NCBI GenBank assembly: GCA_037138595.1
Contig: JBAXIB010000006.1
Coordinates: 1 to 64,000, forward strand
Source: UBA4742 sp037138595
GTDB taxonomy: Bacteria; Actinomycetota; Acidimicrobiia; Acidimicrobiales; Acidimicrobilacustridaceae
Direction of reading: 5' to 3'
DNA length: 64,000 nt
A program made the position numbers and the translations under genes. The notes below the pieces were generated by a model that did not search any database, was not told where the DNA came from, and was given only the letters and a program-made list of their open reading frames with translations. Below are positions 54,207-63,341 of the stretch, one piece after another (position 1 is the first letter of the stretch; each line of letters starts with the position of its first letter).

Positions 54207-55901
54207 TCAGGCCTCGGTGATCGCCCCTCGTTCGGCCCCTTGAGCAAGAGCAGCGTATTTTGCCAAGACGCCAGTGGTATGACGCGGCTCAGGCAGTTTC
54301 CAGTTGGCCAGGCGGCGTTCGAGTTCGGCTTCATCGACCATCAAATCAATGGTGTGGCTAACCACATCGATCACGATGCGATCGCCCTCGGCGACGAGGG
54401 CGATCGGTCCGCCCGAGACTGCTTCCGGGGCGACGTGGCCGATACAAAAACCGTGAGTGCCTCCTGAGAATCGGCCGTCAGTGATCAGTGCCGAATCGCC
54501 GCCGCGACCGGCGCCCTTCATTGCCCCGGTGACTGCCAACATCTCGCGCATTCCCGGGCCACCCTTGGGCCCTTCATAGCGAATCACGACGACGTCGCCG
54601 GCGTTGATGCGCCCAGCGAGAATCGCTTCCATGGCCGATTCTTCGCCTTCGAATACCCGCGCTGGACCTTCGAATTCATGAAAATCGATGCCCGCAACCT
54701 TGACCACTGAGCCCTTCGGTGCCAGCGAACCGGTGAGCACGGCAATCCCGCCGACTTCATGAATCGGGTCGCTCACCGGATGGATGACTGATCCATCGGG
54801 AGCAGGTGGCGCAATCTCCGCCAGATTTTCGGCCACGGTCCGACCGGTGACGGTCAAACAGTCGCCATGGAGCAATCCAGCATCAAGGAGTTCCTTCATG
54901 ACGACCGGAATGCCACCAATGCGATCGACATCACTCATGTGGTACTTGCCGGCGGGCTTGGTATCAGCAATGTGAGGAACGCGTTTAGCAATCCGATTGA
55001 AGTCTTCGAGTTGCAGGTCGACTCGGGCTTCATTCGCTATTGCCAACAAGTGCAGCACCGCATTTGTCGAGCCGCCAAGCGCCATGACGACTGAAATGGC
55101 GTTCTCGAATGCTTCCTTCGTCATGATCTGACGCGGGCGCAGGTCAATTTCGAGCAAATGCAGCACTGCTTGCCCGCTGGCATACGCGAAGTCGTCACGG
55201 CGACGATCTACTGCGGGAGCCGAGGCAGACCCTGGCAGTGACATGCCAAGTGCTTCGCCCACTGACGCCATCGTGTTGGCAGTGAACATGCCGGCGCAGG
55301 ATCCCTCGGTCGGACACGCCGCCATTTCGATTTCGCCTAATTCGTTTTCGGTGATCGTGCCCGCCGCACAGGCGCCGACCGCTTCGAACACACTCACGAT
55401 GTCCAGCGCGACGCCATTACGTTGACCCGGGAGTATTGAACCGCCATACAAAAAAACCGCCGGCAAGTTCAAACGGGCTGAGGCCATCAACATCCCGGGC
55501 AGGGACTTGTCACAGCCAGCAAAGGTCACCAAACCGTCGAATCGCTCAGCATGCATAACCGTCTCAACCGAATCTGCAATCACTTCACGGCTCACGAGCG
55601 AGGCCCGCATTCCTTCGTGACCCATTGAGATGCCGTCGCTGACTGCGATGGTGTTGAACTCGAATGGGAAGCCCCCGGCGTCGCGAACACCTTCCTTGGC
55701 CCGCTTTGCCAGTCGATCAAGCGGAAGGTTGCACGGCGTCACTTCATTCCACGATGACGCGACTCCGATTTGGGACTTGCCCCAATCGTCGTCGGTCATA
55801 CCGACCGCCCGAAGCATTGCTCGAGCAGGCGCGCGCTCAAATCCATCAGTCACTTCGTAGGACCGTGGTTTCATTCGGTGATCGCTTGGGCTGTAATCCA
55901 T
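54207..55901 (-). CDS. ilvD: Dihydroxy-acid dehydratase
   Basis: A 564-residue iron-sulfur dehydratase, third common step of branched-chain synthesis. Cluster cysteines lie in NEVTPCNLPLD, TFAGCDKSLPGM and ACPTEGSCAGMFTANTM. ALGGSTNAVLHLLAIA and LITDGRFSGGTHGFCIGHVAPEA (first and second halves of the active site) are also present. ATG 55901 is taken; ATG 55874 begins the more usual MKPRSYEVTDG N-terminus and may be correct. It follows the LLM oxidoreductase by 40 nt and lies upstream of the ilvB leader. Confidence 0.94.
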   Translation of the reverse strand: MDYSPSDHRMKPRSYEVTDGFERAPARAMLRAVGMTDDDWGKSQIGVASSWNEVTPCNLPLDRLAKRAKEGVRDAGGFPFEFNTIAVSDGISMGHEGMRASLVSREVIADSVETVMHAERFDGLVTFAGCDKSLPGMLMASARLNLPAVFLYGGSILPGQRNGVALDIVSVFEAVGACAAGTITENELGEIEMAACPTEGSCAGMFTANTMASVGEALGMSLPGSASAPAVDRRRDDFAYASGQAVLHLLEIDLRPRQIMTKEAFENAISVVMALGGSTNAVLHLLAIANEARVDLQLEDFNRIAKRVPHIADTKPAGKYHMSDVDRIGGIPVVMKELLDAGLLHGDCLTVTGRTVAENLAEIAPPAPDGSVIHPVSDPIHEVGGIAVLTGSLAPKGSVVKVAGIDFHEFEGPARVFEGEESAMEAILAGRINAGDVVVIRYEGPKGGPGMREMLAVTGAMKGAGRGGDSALITDGRFSGGTHGFCIGHVAPEAVSGGPIALVAEGDRIVIDVVSHTIDLMVDEAELERRLANWKLPEPRHTTGVLAKYAALAQGAERGAITEA

Positions 55902-55941
55902 AGTCTTAGAGGTTACGCCGTTTCATCCCAATGAGGTTCGG

Positions 55942-56811
55942 TTAGACCTGTGCGATCACTTCGGCGCCATATCGGGCCAGCGATTCGGCTGTGTCTTTCC
56001 AGAAGAGGAAGGACGGAACAATCACCCGATCAACCCCAAGGTCCGCCAAAGCAGCTAACTCCTCGAGCGCGCTCGAGCCAAACGCCCCATTGCCGCCGGT
56101 GGACATCTCGATCAGGTCTGGATCCCGTCCCGCCTCGACCGCCGAAACTCGAACGAGTTCGAACAATTCGCGCAGACGCTCATGACTGCCCTCAGCCGGG
56201 AAGAAACCGTCACCCAGTCGACCGGCTCGCCGGGCCGCCACTTCGGTATGACCGCCCACATGAACCGGGATCGTGCCATTGACGGGTTGGGGCCGCGAAA
56301 TGCAATTTTCGAATGAATAAAACTCGCTGTCGTGTGAAGCCTGTTCTTCGCTCCACAACGCTCGCAATACCTCGACCGCATCGTCAGTGCGACGGCCTCG
56401 TTCGTTAAACGGAACCCCAAGCGCGGCGAACTCCTCGGCCAGCCAGCCCGAACCGATTCCGAACAACACGCGGCCCCCAGAAAGATGATCAAGGGTTGCA
56501 AGTTCCTTAGCCAGCACCAACGGATTTCGCTGCGGAAGAATCATCACGCCGGTTCCGAGCTTGATCGTTGTTGTCGCCGACGCAAGAAATGCCAGCCACG
56601 TCAGCGGGTCAGGAATAGGCGAGGATTCTGGTCCTGGCATTCGCCCGGACTGATCGTAGGGATAACTCGATTCATAACCGGCCGGCACCACAACATGTTC
56701 GACCGTCCACATTGATTCGAACCCAGCAGCTTCTGCATGTTGCGCGAATTCCAACGCCAAACTTGGTTCAGCGAACGGTCCGACATTGGCAAATGAGATT
56801 CCGAACTTCAT
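55942..56811 (-). CDS. LLM-class F420-dependent oxidoreductase
   Basis: A 289-residue luciferase-like monooxygenase fold. KFGISFANVGPFAEP opens strand 1. FESMWTVEHVVVP, IKLGTGVMILPQRNPLVLAKELATLDHLSGGR (read here as two blocks) and FGIGSGWLAEEFAALGVPF are typical of TIGR03619-type actinobacterial F420 enzymes. The substrate is unknown. Its ATG overlaps the DUF2855 stop by 4 nt, so the two are co-translated. ilvD follows 40 nt later. Confidence 0.85.
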   Translation of the reverse strand: MKFGISFANVGPFAEPSLALEFAQHAEAAGFESMWTVEHVVVPAGYESSYPYDQSGRMPGPESSPIPDPLTWLAFLASATTTIKLGTGVMILPQRNPLVLAKELATLDHLSGGRVLFGIGSGWLAEEFAALGVPFNERGRRTDDAVEVLRALWSEEQASHDSEFYSFENCISRPQPVNGTIPVHVGGHTEVAARRAGRLGDGFFPAEGSHERLRELFELVRVSAVEAGRDPDLIEMSTGGNGAFGSSALEELAALADLGVDRVIVPSFLFWKDTAESLARYGAEVIAQV

Positions 56812-57917
56812 GATGCAGACTGTTCGCTAGTCACGAGAGAACAGATGTACCCAGCACGGGGATCAGGACGGCCACCGAGTAGTTCAAGATAGACCGCGCT
56901 GACCGCGTCGGTTCCCTGTGCGTGCTGAAATGCAATCCAGCCATCGGTCCACTCGAGGTAACCAACCCAAGCTTGGGACAAGCGATCGTTCAACTCCTCG
57001 CGTCCCCAATCTTTGTTTCGCTTCGAAATCTGACTGGGAGCGAAAAAGAACGCGGGTGTCGGGCCCGGCAAGTCGTCAGTTACTGGTTCAGCTTGATGAT
57101 CCCAATGGGTTCCGCCAACCATCATGGAATGGGCCAATTCTTGGCCGAACCGGCGATGGACCGCGCCAAGCACGTCCCGGTTGCCCGCCACATCGACATA
57201 CACCGCGGGACTTACGACGAGTTGGTCGATCGCGTCATAGGTGCACACCTCGTCATAAACCCCGAGCGATTCGACGAACGCGACATTCGCCGTTGACGTC
57301 AAACCAATAACTCGCGCACCACGACGGTGTCCGAGATAGGCCACGCCAATTGAAGTCTTGCTCGACGCGCTCGAAACGATAACGGTGTCACTGCCGAAAC
57401 CTTCGTTGTCCACCAAGTAGTCGTCAACGAGAAATGAGGTAAAGAACAGCGGGTACAACAACATCTGAGCGTCTTCGCGATCGGCTCGGTAAATGGGATC
57501 CGATGCACTGCGCACATAGCTGCTGTAAGCCGAGGCCATTTCCGCACGATGGGGCGCCACGTCAAACACGCTGTAACTGTCGGCACGGCCGACCGTGATG
57601 ACGAGCTCAGACCCCATTGGGAAATACCCGAATAGCCGTTCGCCGATTGCCACATCCGGCGAGTTGGTCTCAACGACTTCACCAAAAGCCCAAACCGGGA
57701 TCCGACCCCATGGCGCGCCGTCGGCATCTTCGGGCGGACCAGCGGGAAAGAAGTCCCAATAACGCATTGCTTCGCCATAGACGGCATAGGTGATGTTGTT
57801 GGTCGACAGGGCAAAGTGATCGATCCGGATTCGAGCTTGGTCGGCCTGCAGTTGATCGGCATCCGATCCATCTACTCGGATGCGGTTGAGTTCGCTACGT
57901 TGCACTTCGAGATTCAT
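56808..57917 (-). CDS. DUF2855 family protein
   Basis: A 369-residue protein. RIRIDHFALSTNNITYAVYGEAMRYWDFFP is split here as IDHFALSTNNITYAVYGE and MRYWDFFP; with IPVWAFGEVVETNSP these are DUF2855 signatures. VIVSSASSKTSIGVAYL with RGARVIGLTS suggests a Rossmann-type nucleotide site, as in zinc-free alcohol dehydrogenase relatives of the MDR group. The reaction is unknown. The 4-nt overlap with the F420-type oxidoreductase suggests both act on the same compound. Confidence 0.8.
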   Translation of the reverse strand: MNLEVQRSELNRIRVDGSDADQLQADQARIRIDHFALSTNNITYAVYGEAMRYWDFFPAGPPEDADGAPWGRIPVWAFGEVVETNSPDVAIGERLFGYFPMGSELVITVGRADSYSVFDVAPHRAEMASAYSSYVRSASDPIYRADREDAQMLLYPLFFTSFLVDDYLVDNEGFGSDTVIVSSASSKTSIGVAYLGHRRGARVIGLTSTANVAFVESLGVYDEVCTYDAIDQLVVSPAVYVDVAGNRDVLGAVHRRFGQELAHSMMVGGTHWDHQAEPVTDDLPGPTPAFFFAPSQISKRNKDWGREELNDRLSQAWVGYLEWTDGWIAFQHAQGTDAVSAVYLELLGGRPDPRAGYICSLVTSEQSAS

Positions 57918-58043
57918 GCCATTCCCCCACTGGGTTCAGTTGATCGTCGAACGCTAAACCGCCACGCGAGGAATTGGCAATCCTCATGACAAAATCTCGT
58001 GGCTCTGCGAAGCGGCACTGACTGGCCACCGTCGATTCGCCCG

Positions 58044-59267
58044 TTAGAACTGGGTCGAGCAGTGCGGTGCGAGTCCTTCGGGTGAGCCAAAGAACAGGTC
58101 AGCGTTCCGCAGAATTTCTGGTGATCGACCGACTAGACGTCCTGACCGCGCCAAGGTCGACGCACGAAATCCGCCGAGGTAAAGCGAGGAAAGCTCAGTC
58201 ATCCCCATCGCCAAATCGGCAGATTCGTTCGTCCTGGTCACCTCGGCCCCTGAAGGCCCACCGGTGATGCGATAGGTGCCGGAGTTCGCTGGCAGGAACG
58301 GATCGTCGACCGCCACGCTGAAGGTGTCATCGGTCGCGTATCGCCGCGACGACAACGCGGAGATCGGATCAATCAATCGAGCCCACAGATAATCGTTCTC
58401 CGAGGCCACCGACACCGCCCGCCAATCGGCGAAGCGATGGCGCAACGGGTCATCGACCGCGACCACTGCGTGGACCGAATCCACTAAGTCGATATCGAGC
58501 AGGTAGCGCCAAAGGGCCGCGGCCACTTCAGAGTCAGCGGCGACGAGGTCCCGCACCGTCAAAACCGACGGAGCAGGTGGATCACCCCGTTTCACCTGAT
58601 AGATCGCATAGCCACCCGGCTGACCTAATTGCGGCTCACAGGCCACCACGAATTGTTCCCCGCCTCCGCGCCACGTCTCGACTTCGCCAAAAATATGGGG
58701 CCACCATGAATCAGGTCGGGTGATCTCGCCGGGTCGAGTCTTAATCGCGGCCGCGAACAATGCCGGCGCGAGTTCAATCGCCTCAGCCCGGTTCAACAAA
58801 CGCATGGGAAGGTCAGGGCGAATCGACCCGGAAAACGCCGAACGATGACATTGGATTTCGATCCCGTGGCACAAACTCGCGATGCCGTAACCAAACCGAC
58901 GATAAATCGTGGCTTCTGACGCGGTAAGCACGGCAACGGCCTCACCCCGCTCGGCGATCTCGCGAAGGTGCCGCTCGACCAACATGGTCAATATGCCGCG
59001 GCGGCGATGGGTGGGCAACACGCCAACCGCAGTCACACCCGCAGCCGCCACAACTTGTTGGCCCGGCAACGTGAGCGAAATGCCGTAATCGCCCACGACA
59101 CCGCACATCTGAGTGCCGTCAAAGGCACCGAACATTCGGCCCCAATCGGTGGTCAATGTCACTTGGTGACGGTTTGCATCTGACGCTGCTTCGGAAAACG
59201 CTGCGCAATCGACGTCGAAACTCTCATCGGCGTCACTTGCGGTGAGCCTTCGGATTGCGATGCTCAT
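58044..59267 (-). CDS. Eis-like GNAT N-acetyltransferase
   Basis: A 407-residue protein with the three-part Eis layout: an N-terminal GNAT domain (acetyl-CoA loop VGVLPTHRRRGILTML), a second GNAT-like region (about 170-290) and a C-terminal SCP2-like domain (about 300-407) ending APHCSTQF, where the terminal carboxylate normally acts in catalysis. SEATIYRRFGYGIAS matches the family. Eis enzymes acetylate aminoglycosides or other amines; the natural substrate is unknown. GGAGG precedes ATG 59267. It lies 27 nt downstream of the lipoprotein gene. Confidence 0.87.
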   Translation of the reverse strand: MSIAIRRLTASDADESFDVDCAAFSEAASDANRHQVTLTTDWGRMFGAFDGTQMCGVVGDYGISLTLPGQQVVAAAGVTAVGVLPTHRRRGILTMLVERHLREIAERGEAVAVLTASEATIYRRFGYGIASLCHGIEIQCHRSAFSGSIRPDLPMRLLNRAEAIELAPALFAAAIKTRPGEITRPDSWWPHIFGEVETWRGGGEQFVVACEPQLGQPGGYAIYQVKRGDPPAPSVLTVRDLVAADSEVAAALWRYLLDIDLVDSVHAVVAVDDPLRHRFADWRAVSVASENDYLWARLIDPISALSSRRYATDDTFSVAVDDPFLPANSGTYRITGGPSGAEVTRTNESADLAMGMTELSSLYLGGFRASTLARSGRLVGRSPEILRNADLFFGSPEGLAPHCSTQF

Positions 59268-59294
59268 CGAAACCTCCGTCGGGGACGAGGTGGC

Positions 59295-59855
59295 CTAGTT
59301 GCCACATTTCGTTGCGAAATACGTGTTGATTCGATCTTGCGCACCTTCGACGTCGGCGGTGGTCAAACCGGCGGTCACTCGATCAAGTTTGGCGAGATCA
59401 TCGGCACTGCGCTTTTCAACTCCGGTCCCGAAATCCAATCCGGCGAGAACCTCGACATAGCGAGAATAGGCATTGACGACGATCTCAGCGTCTTGGTTGA
59501 TTTCGGGAGGAACCGTAGCCCGCACGGTCTCCACATCGTGACGAAACGCTTCGATCTCGGCTTGGTTCGCGTTGCTTTGTAGCGCAATTGGCGCAACAAC
59601 AAGGGCGGAGAAAGCCTCGGCGGCCGCTAGGCAATCAGCCCCGAGTCCACCATCGGCGCCTTCAGGTGACGAGGTGGGCGTGATCTTCGGTTCAGCGCTG
59701 GACGCAACACTCGTCGTGCTTGGCGCGTTCGCGCTTTCCGGATTCGACGACGTCGCACAGCCACTTGTCGACCCAACCAACAGACCAAGTGTGGCTAGCA
59801 CTTCGATCACCAGAACCCAGCGATTCGAGACCCGGGTGTTGCAGTCGATCATCAA
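59295..59855 (-). CDS. Predicted lipoprotein of unknown function
   Basis: A 186-residue exported protein. Signal peptide VLVIEVLATLGLLVGSTSGC gives lipidation at C33. A Ser/Thr/Pro/Ala-rich tether follows, then an all-helical domain (about 75-180) with DCLAAAEAFSALV, EIEAFRHDVETVRATVP and a final Cys, perhaps forming a disulfide with C76. ATG 59852 is an alternative start. Upstream of the Eis-like gene on the same strand. Function not recognised. Confidence 0.7.
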   Translation of the reverse strand: MMIDCNTRVSNRWVLVIEVLATLGLLVGSTSGCATSSNPESANAPSTTSVASSAEPKITPTSSPEGADGGLGADCLAAAEAFSALVVAPIALQSNANQAEIEAFRHDVETVRATVPPEINQDAEIVVNAYSRYVEVLAGLDFGTGVEKRSADDLAKLDRVTAGLTTADVEGAQDRINTYFATKCGN

Positions 59856-59937
59856 CGCTCCTCATTGGAACCAATCGCGACGGTCGCAAGCAGCGAACCT
59901 ATTACAACGCGTTCGCCCCGAAAAGGGTGTCCTGAAA

Positions 59938-61404
59938 TCAGCTGCCAGCTTCGGTCCGACGCTGATTCAGCAACGCGGTCACCGCCTTGCCGTCGGCTTT
60001 TCCTTGCGATGATCGCATGACCTGTCCGACAAAAAATCCAGTGAGCTTGCCCCGTTTGGCATCGTCGCCAGCGACAAATTCACCCCATTCGGTGGCATTG
60101 GCGGCGATTGCTTCATCAACGATGGATTCGAGATACGCCGAGTCCATCGCTTCAAACCCGCGCTCCTTTGCAATTGCCTCGGGCGATTCACCCGTCTCGA
60201 CCATCTCGGTCAAGACCTGTTTCGCTTGCGTCGCCGTCAGTGCGCCCGTGACTTCGAGCTCCACCAGCTTCGCGAATTGCGTGACGTCAACGTCGGCCGC
60301 GGTCGCACCGGTCAAGTTGTGTTCGATGTGGGTCATCGCACGACCGGGGTCAGCGCCAGCCTCAATCGCCGCGAGTGCAAAGCCGTCGAAGTCGCGCTCA
60401 ACGTGGAGCGCGACTTCGGCTGGAGTTAGGCCGGCCGCGGCAGCTAACCGCACTCGTCGTTCAGCGGGCAACATCGGCAGTTCGCTGCGGATCGACTCGA
60501 TCCATTCCGCTGAAGGATCGAGGACAACGAGGTCTGGCTCCAGAAAATACCGATAATCCTCCGCACCTTCTTTGGACCGACCCGCCCTGGTCCGTCCGTG
60601 TTCTTCGTCCCAATGGCGAGTCTCTTGGTGGACTCGCTCACCGGATTCGATCACGTCTACCTGTCGCCGAGCTTCATAATCAATGGCACGAACGAGTGAC
60701 CGAAGTGAATTGACATTCTTTACTTCGCATCGCGTTCCCAGTTCAGACTCGCCGACCAGACGAACTGACACATTCGCGTCGACTCGCATCGAGCCCTCTT
60801 CCATCTTGCCGTCCGATGCTCCGATCGCAACGAGAATCGCCCGCAGCTCGCTGACATACGCGCGAGCTTGTTCCGGGGATGTGAGGTCCGGTCGGCCAAC
60901 AATTTCAATCAGCGGCACGCCAGCACGGTTGTAATCAACAAGTGACGAATCGGCACCGTGAATTCGACCATCCCCTCCCTGGTGAGTCGACTTTCCCGTG
61001 TCCTCTTCGAGGTGAGCCCGTTCGATGCCGGCGCGCTGGCCATCGGGCAGTTCCAGATAGCCATCGAGGTTGAGTGGCTCATCAAACTGGCTGATCTGGT
61101 AGTCCTTCGGCATGTCCGGGTAAAAATAATTTTTCCGCGCAAACGTTGACCGGGCCACGGTGCAATTCAGCGCTAGCCCGACGCGAATACCTAACTCGAC
61201 CGCTCGATGATTCACCACTGGCAACGAACCCGGCAGTCCCAGCGTCACCGGATCGATGTTGGTATTTGGTTCGCCACCAAACACGTTGGGCGCACCGCTG
61301 AACATTTTCGTCGCTGTGGCCAATTCGGCATGAACCTCGAGCCCAATGACGAGTTCCCAATCTGCGCCTGTGGTTGGACTCGTAATGATCAACGGTTCAC
61401 CCAT
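59938..61404 (-). CDS. gatB: Aspartyl/glutamyl-tRNA amidotransferase subunit B
   Basis: A 488-residue kinase/tRNA-binding subunit of GatCAB, which converts Glu-tRNA-Gln to Gln-tRNA-Gln (and Asp-tRNA-Asn where needed). ELVIGLEVHAELATATKMFS, RKNYFYPDMPKDYQISQFD, DYNRAGVPLIEIVGRPD and RCEVKNVNSLRSL hold the phosphorylation site and zinc-site region. The C-terminal helical and YqeY-like tail domain ends about residue 488. ATG 61404 shares one base with the gatA stop (TGATG) and has GGAAAGG ahead; GTG 61407 is possible. Confidence 0.95.
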   Translation of the reverse strand: MGEPLIITSPTTGADWELVIGLEVHAELATATKMFSGAPNVFGGEPNTNIDPVTLGLPGSLPVVNHRAVELGIRVGLALNCTVARSTFARKNYFYPDMPKDYQISQFDEPLNLDGYLELPDGQRAGIERAHLEEDTGKSTHQGGDGRIHGADSSLVDYNRAGVPLIEIVGRPDLTSPEQARAYVSELRAILVAIGASDGKMEEGSMRVDANVSVRLVGESELGTRCEVKNVNSLRSLVRAIDYEARRQVDVIESGERVHQETRHWDEEHGRTRAGRSKEGAEDYRYFLEPDLVVLDPSAEWIESIRSELPMLPAERRVRLAAAAGLTPAEVALHVERDFDGFALAAIEAGADPGRAMTHIEHNLTGATAADVDVTQFAKLVELEVTGALTATQAKQVLTEMVETGESPEAIAKERGFEAMDSAYLESIVDEAIAANATEWGEFVAGDDAKRGKLTGFFVGQVMRSSQGKADGKAVTALLNQRRTEAGS

Positions 61405-62912
61405 CACATGGCCTTTCCGGTAGTCGCCGTTCGCGGCGCGGCGGCTTCGAGCACCGCGGCCGCCCGTAACATGGGAACTTCACCTAACGCCGGCGCCATG
61501 ATTTGCACGCCGATCGGCATCACGTCATCGCCAAGCCCGAACGGAACTGAAATCGCCGCATCTCCAGCCAAATTGGTCGGGATGGTGCACGTGTCGTTGA
61601 GATACATGCTCAGTGGATCAGCGGTCTTGTCGCCGAATCGAAATGCGGTCGTCGGCGATGTGGGCGACAACAACAAGTCAAACGTTTCATAGGCGGCCGC
61701 GAAATCGCGGATGATCAACGTTCGTACCTTCAGCGCCTTGCCGTAATAGGCGTCGTAATAGCCCGCCGAAAGCGCGTAGGTACCGAGCATGATCCGTCGC
61801 TTTACCTCGGCACCGAACCCCGCGGTGCGCGTTGCCACCATCATTTCCGACGTGGTCGGCGCATCAACGCGCAATCCGTAACGGACACCGTCATAACGGG
61901 CCAAGTTGCTTGATGCTTCAGCTGGTGCAATCAGGTAGTAGGCCGACAAACCAAAGTTGATTGCGGGAACCGACGCTTCACCCACGATTGCACCCGCAGC
62001 CTCCAGCGCTTCTGCCGCGGCTCGGACTCTCGCTGCCACATCAGGAGCGATTCCCTCGCCCATCAATTCAGTCACCAAACCGATGCGCAAGCCCGCCACG
62101 CCTCGGTCGATCACGGCCGAATACGACGGCAGATCCTCGGGGATCGACGTCGAATCCATTGGATCATGGCCTGCGATGACGTCAAGCAACAACGCCGAAT
62201 CAGCAACCGTGGTTGCAAACGGTCCGACTTGGTCGAGCGAAGATGCAAACGCAATGAGGCCGTAACGCGAAACCAATCCATAGGTCGGTTTCAACCCGAC
62301 GACCCCACAGAGCGCCGCTGGCTGACGGATCGAGCCACCGGTATCAGATCCGAGAGAGATCGGCGCGAAGCCAGCCGCGACCGCCGCCGCGCTGCCACCA
62401 GAAGAGCCCCCAGGCACGCGAGTCAAATCATGAGGATTTCGAGTTGGGCCGAAAGCGGAGTTCTCAGTAGAACTGCCCATCGCGAATTCATCGAGGTTGG
62501 TCTTACCAACCGCAATCGCACCGGCAGCCGCGAGTCGTTGGACGACCGTGGCGTCATAGGGTGGAAGCCAACCCTCAAGAATCCGCGACGAACAGGTCGT
62601 CGGGATGCCGCGGGTGCAGAGATTATCCTTCAGTGCAATCGGAACTCCGGCGAGCGGCCCGGGGTCTATGCCAGCCGCGACTTGACGATCGATTTCATCG
62701 GCGTGTGCACGAGCTTGGTCGGCCAACACCACATTGAACGCGTGTACATCGCTTTCGCCAGCGTCAATTGATGCCAAGTGTGCATCGATCACCGCCCTTG
62801 CACTCAGTTGGCCAGTACGAATGCCCGCGGCGATCTCCGTCGCGGTTCCCATGGGAGGCTTTGCCGCACGCGAGCCAGCGAGCGAGGATTCAGCATCGTC
62901 GGCGCCGCTCAT
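61404..62912 (-). CDS. gatA: Aspartyl/glutamyl-tRNA amidotransferase subunit A
   Basis: A 502-residue amidase-signature subunit that releases ammonia from glutamine. The Ser-cisSer-Lys triad is K95 (GVPIALKDN), S170 (VPGGSSGGSAAA) and S194 (GSDTGGSIRQPA), with spacing matching the known enzyme. VVGLKPTYGLVSRYGLIAFA is also typical. The 5' end overlaps gatC by 4 nt (ATGA), the 3' end overlaps gatB by 1 to 4 nt. Confidence 0.96.
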   Translation of the reverse strand: MSGADDAESSLAGSRAAKPPMGTATEIAAGIRTGQLSARAVIDAHLASIDAGESDVHAFNVVLADQARAHADEIDRQVAAGIDPGPLAGVPIALKDNLCTRGIPTTCSSRILEGWLPPYDATVVQRLAAAGAIAVGKTNLDEFAMGSSTENSAFGPTRNPHDLTRVPGGSSGGSAAAVAAGFAPISLGSDTGGSIRQPAALCGVVGLKPTYGLVSRYGLIAFASSLDQVGPFATTVADSALLLDVIAGHDPMDSTSIPEDLPSYSAVIDRGVAGLRIGLVTELMGEGIAPDVAARVRAAAEALEAAGAIVGEASVPAINFGLSAYYLIAPAEASSNLARYDGVRYGLRVDAPTTSEMMVATRTAGFGAEVKRRIMLGTYALSAGYYDAYYGKALKVRTLIIRDFAAAYETFDLLLSPTSPTTAFRFGDKTADPLSMYLNDTCTIPTNLAGDAAISVPFGLGDDVMPIGVQIMAPALGEVPMLRAAAVLEAAAPRTATTGKAM

Positions 62913-63211
62913 TGTTCATCTCCCAGAATGGCAGGAACCCGAAAGCGCCCATCTTCGACCGAAGGTGCTTGGGCCAAAACCTCGGACCGATCCAAGGTCT
63001 CGCCGACGACGTCAGGACGCAATACATTCGACAATGGGTAGGGATGGGCCGTGGGAGCGACTCCGGTCACATCAAGCGCCTCAACATCGGCGGCATGGGC
63101 AAGAACCGCAGCAAGCTGACTGGTGTACTCGTCGAGTTCAACGTCGGTAACCGCGAGTTTGGCCAAATAGGCGATGTGGGCCACATCATCACGAGTAATG
63201 CGTTCAGACAT
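62909..63211 (-). CDS. gatC: Aspartyl/glutamyl-tRNA amidotransferase subunit C
   Basis: A 100-residue linker subunit that stabilises the GatA-GatB pair. ITRDDVAHIAYLAKLAVTD is the conserved N-terminal helix. TAHPYPLSNVLRPD and DRSEVLAQAPSVEDGRFRVP are the extended C-terminal part. ATG 63211 begins the usual protein; ATG 63220 is three codons upstream with no better ribosome binding site. First gene of gatCAB. Confidence 0.92.
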   Translation of the reverse strand: MSERITRDDVAHIAYLAKLAVTDVELDEYTSQLAAVLAHAADVEALDVTGVAPTAHPYPLSNVLRPDVVGETLDRSEVLAQAPSVEDGRFRVPAILGDEQ

Positions 63212-63341
63212 AGCGCCCATCGTAGATGCGTTGGCGGGTAGAACTTTCCGCTGGTAGGTAAGGCAGACTTGGTTTCGTCATTCCGGCATCAATGCCCGAC
63301 GATGATCGCAAGCTGCCACCTGACTCTACGAGGAGACCCCC

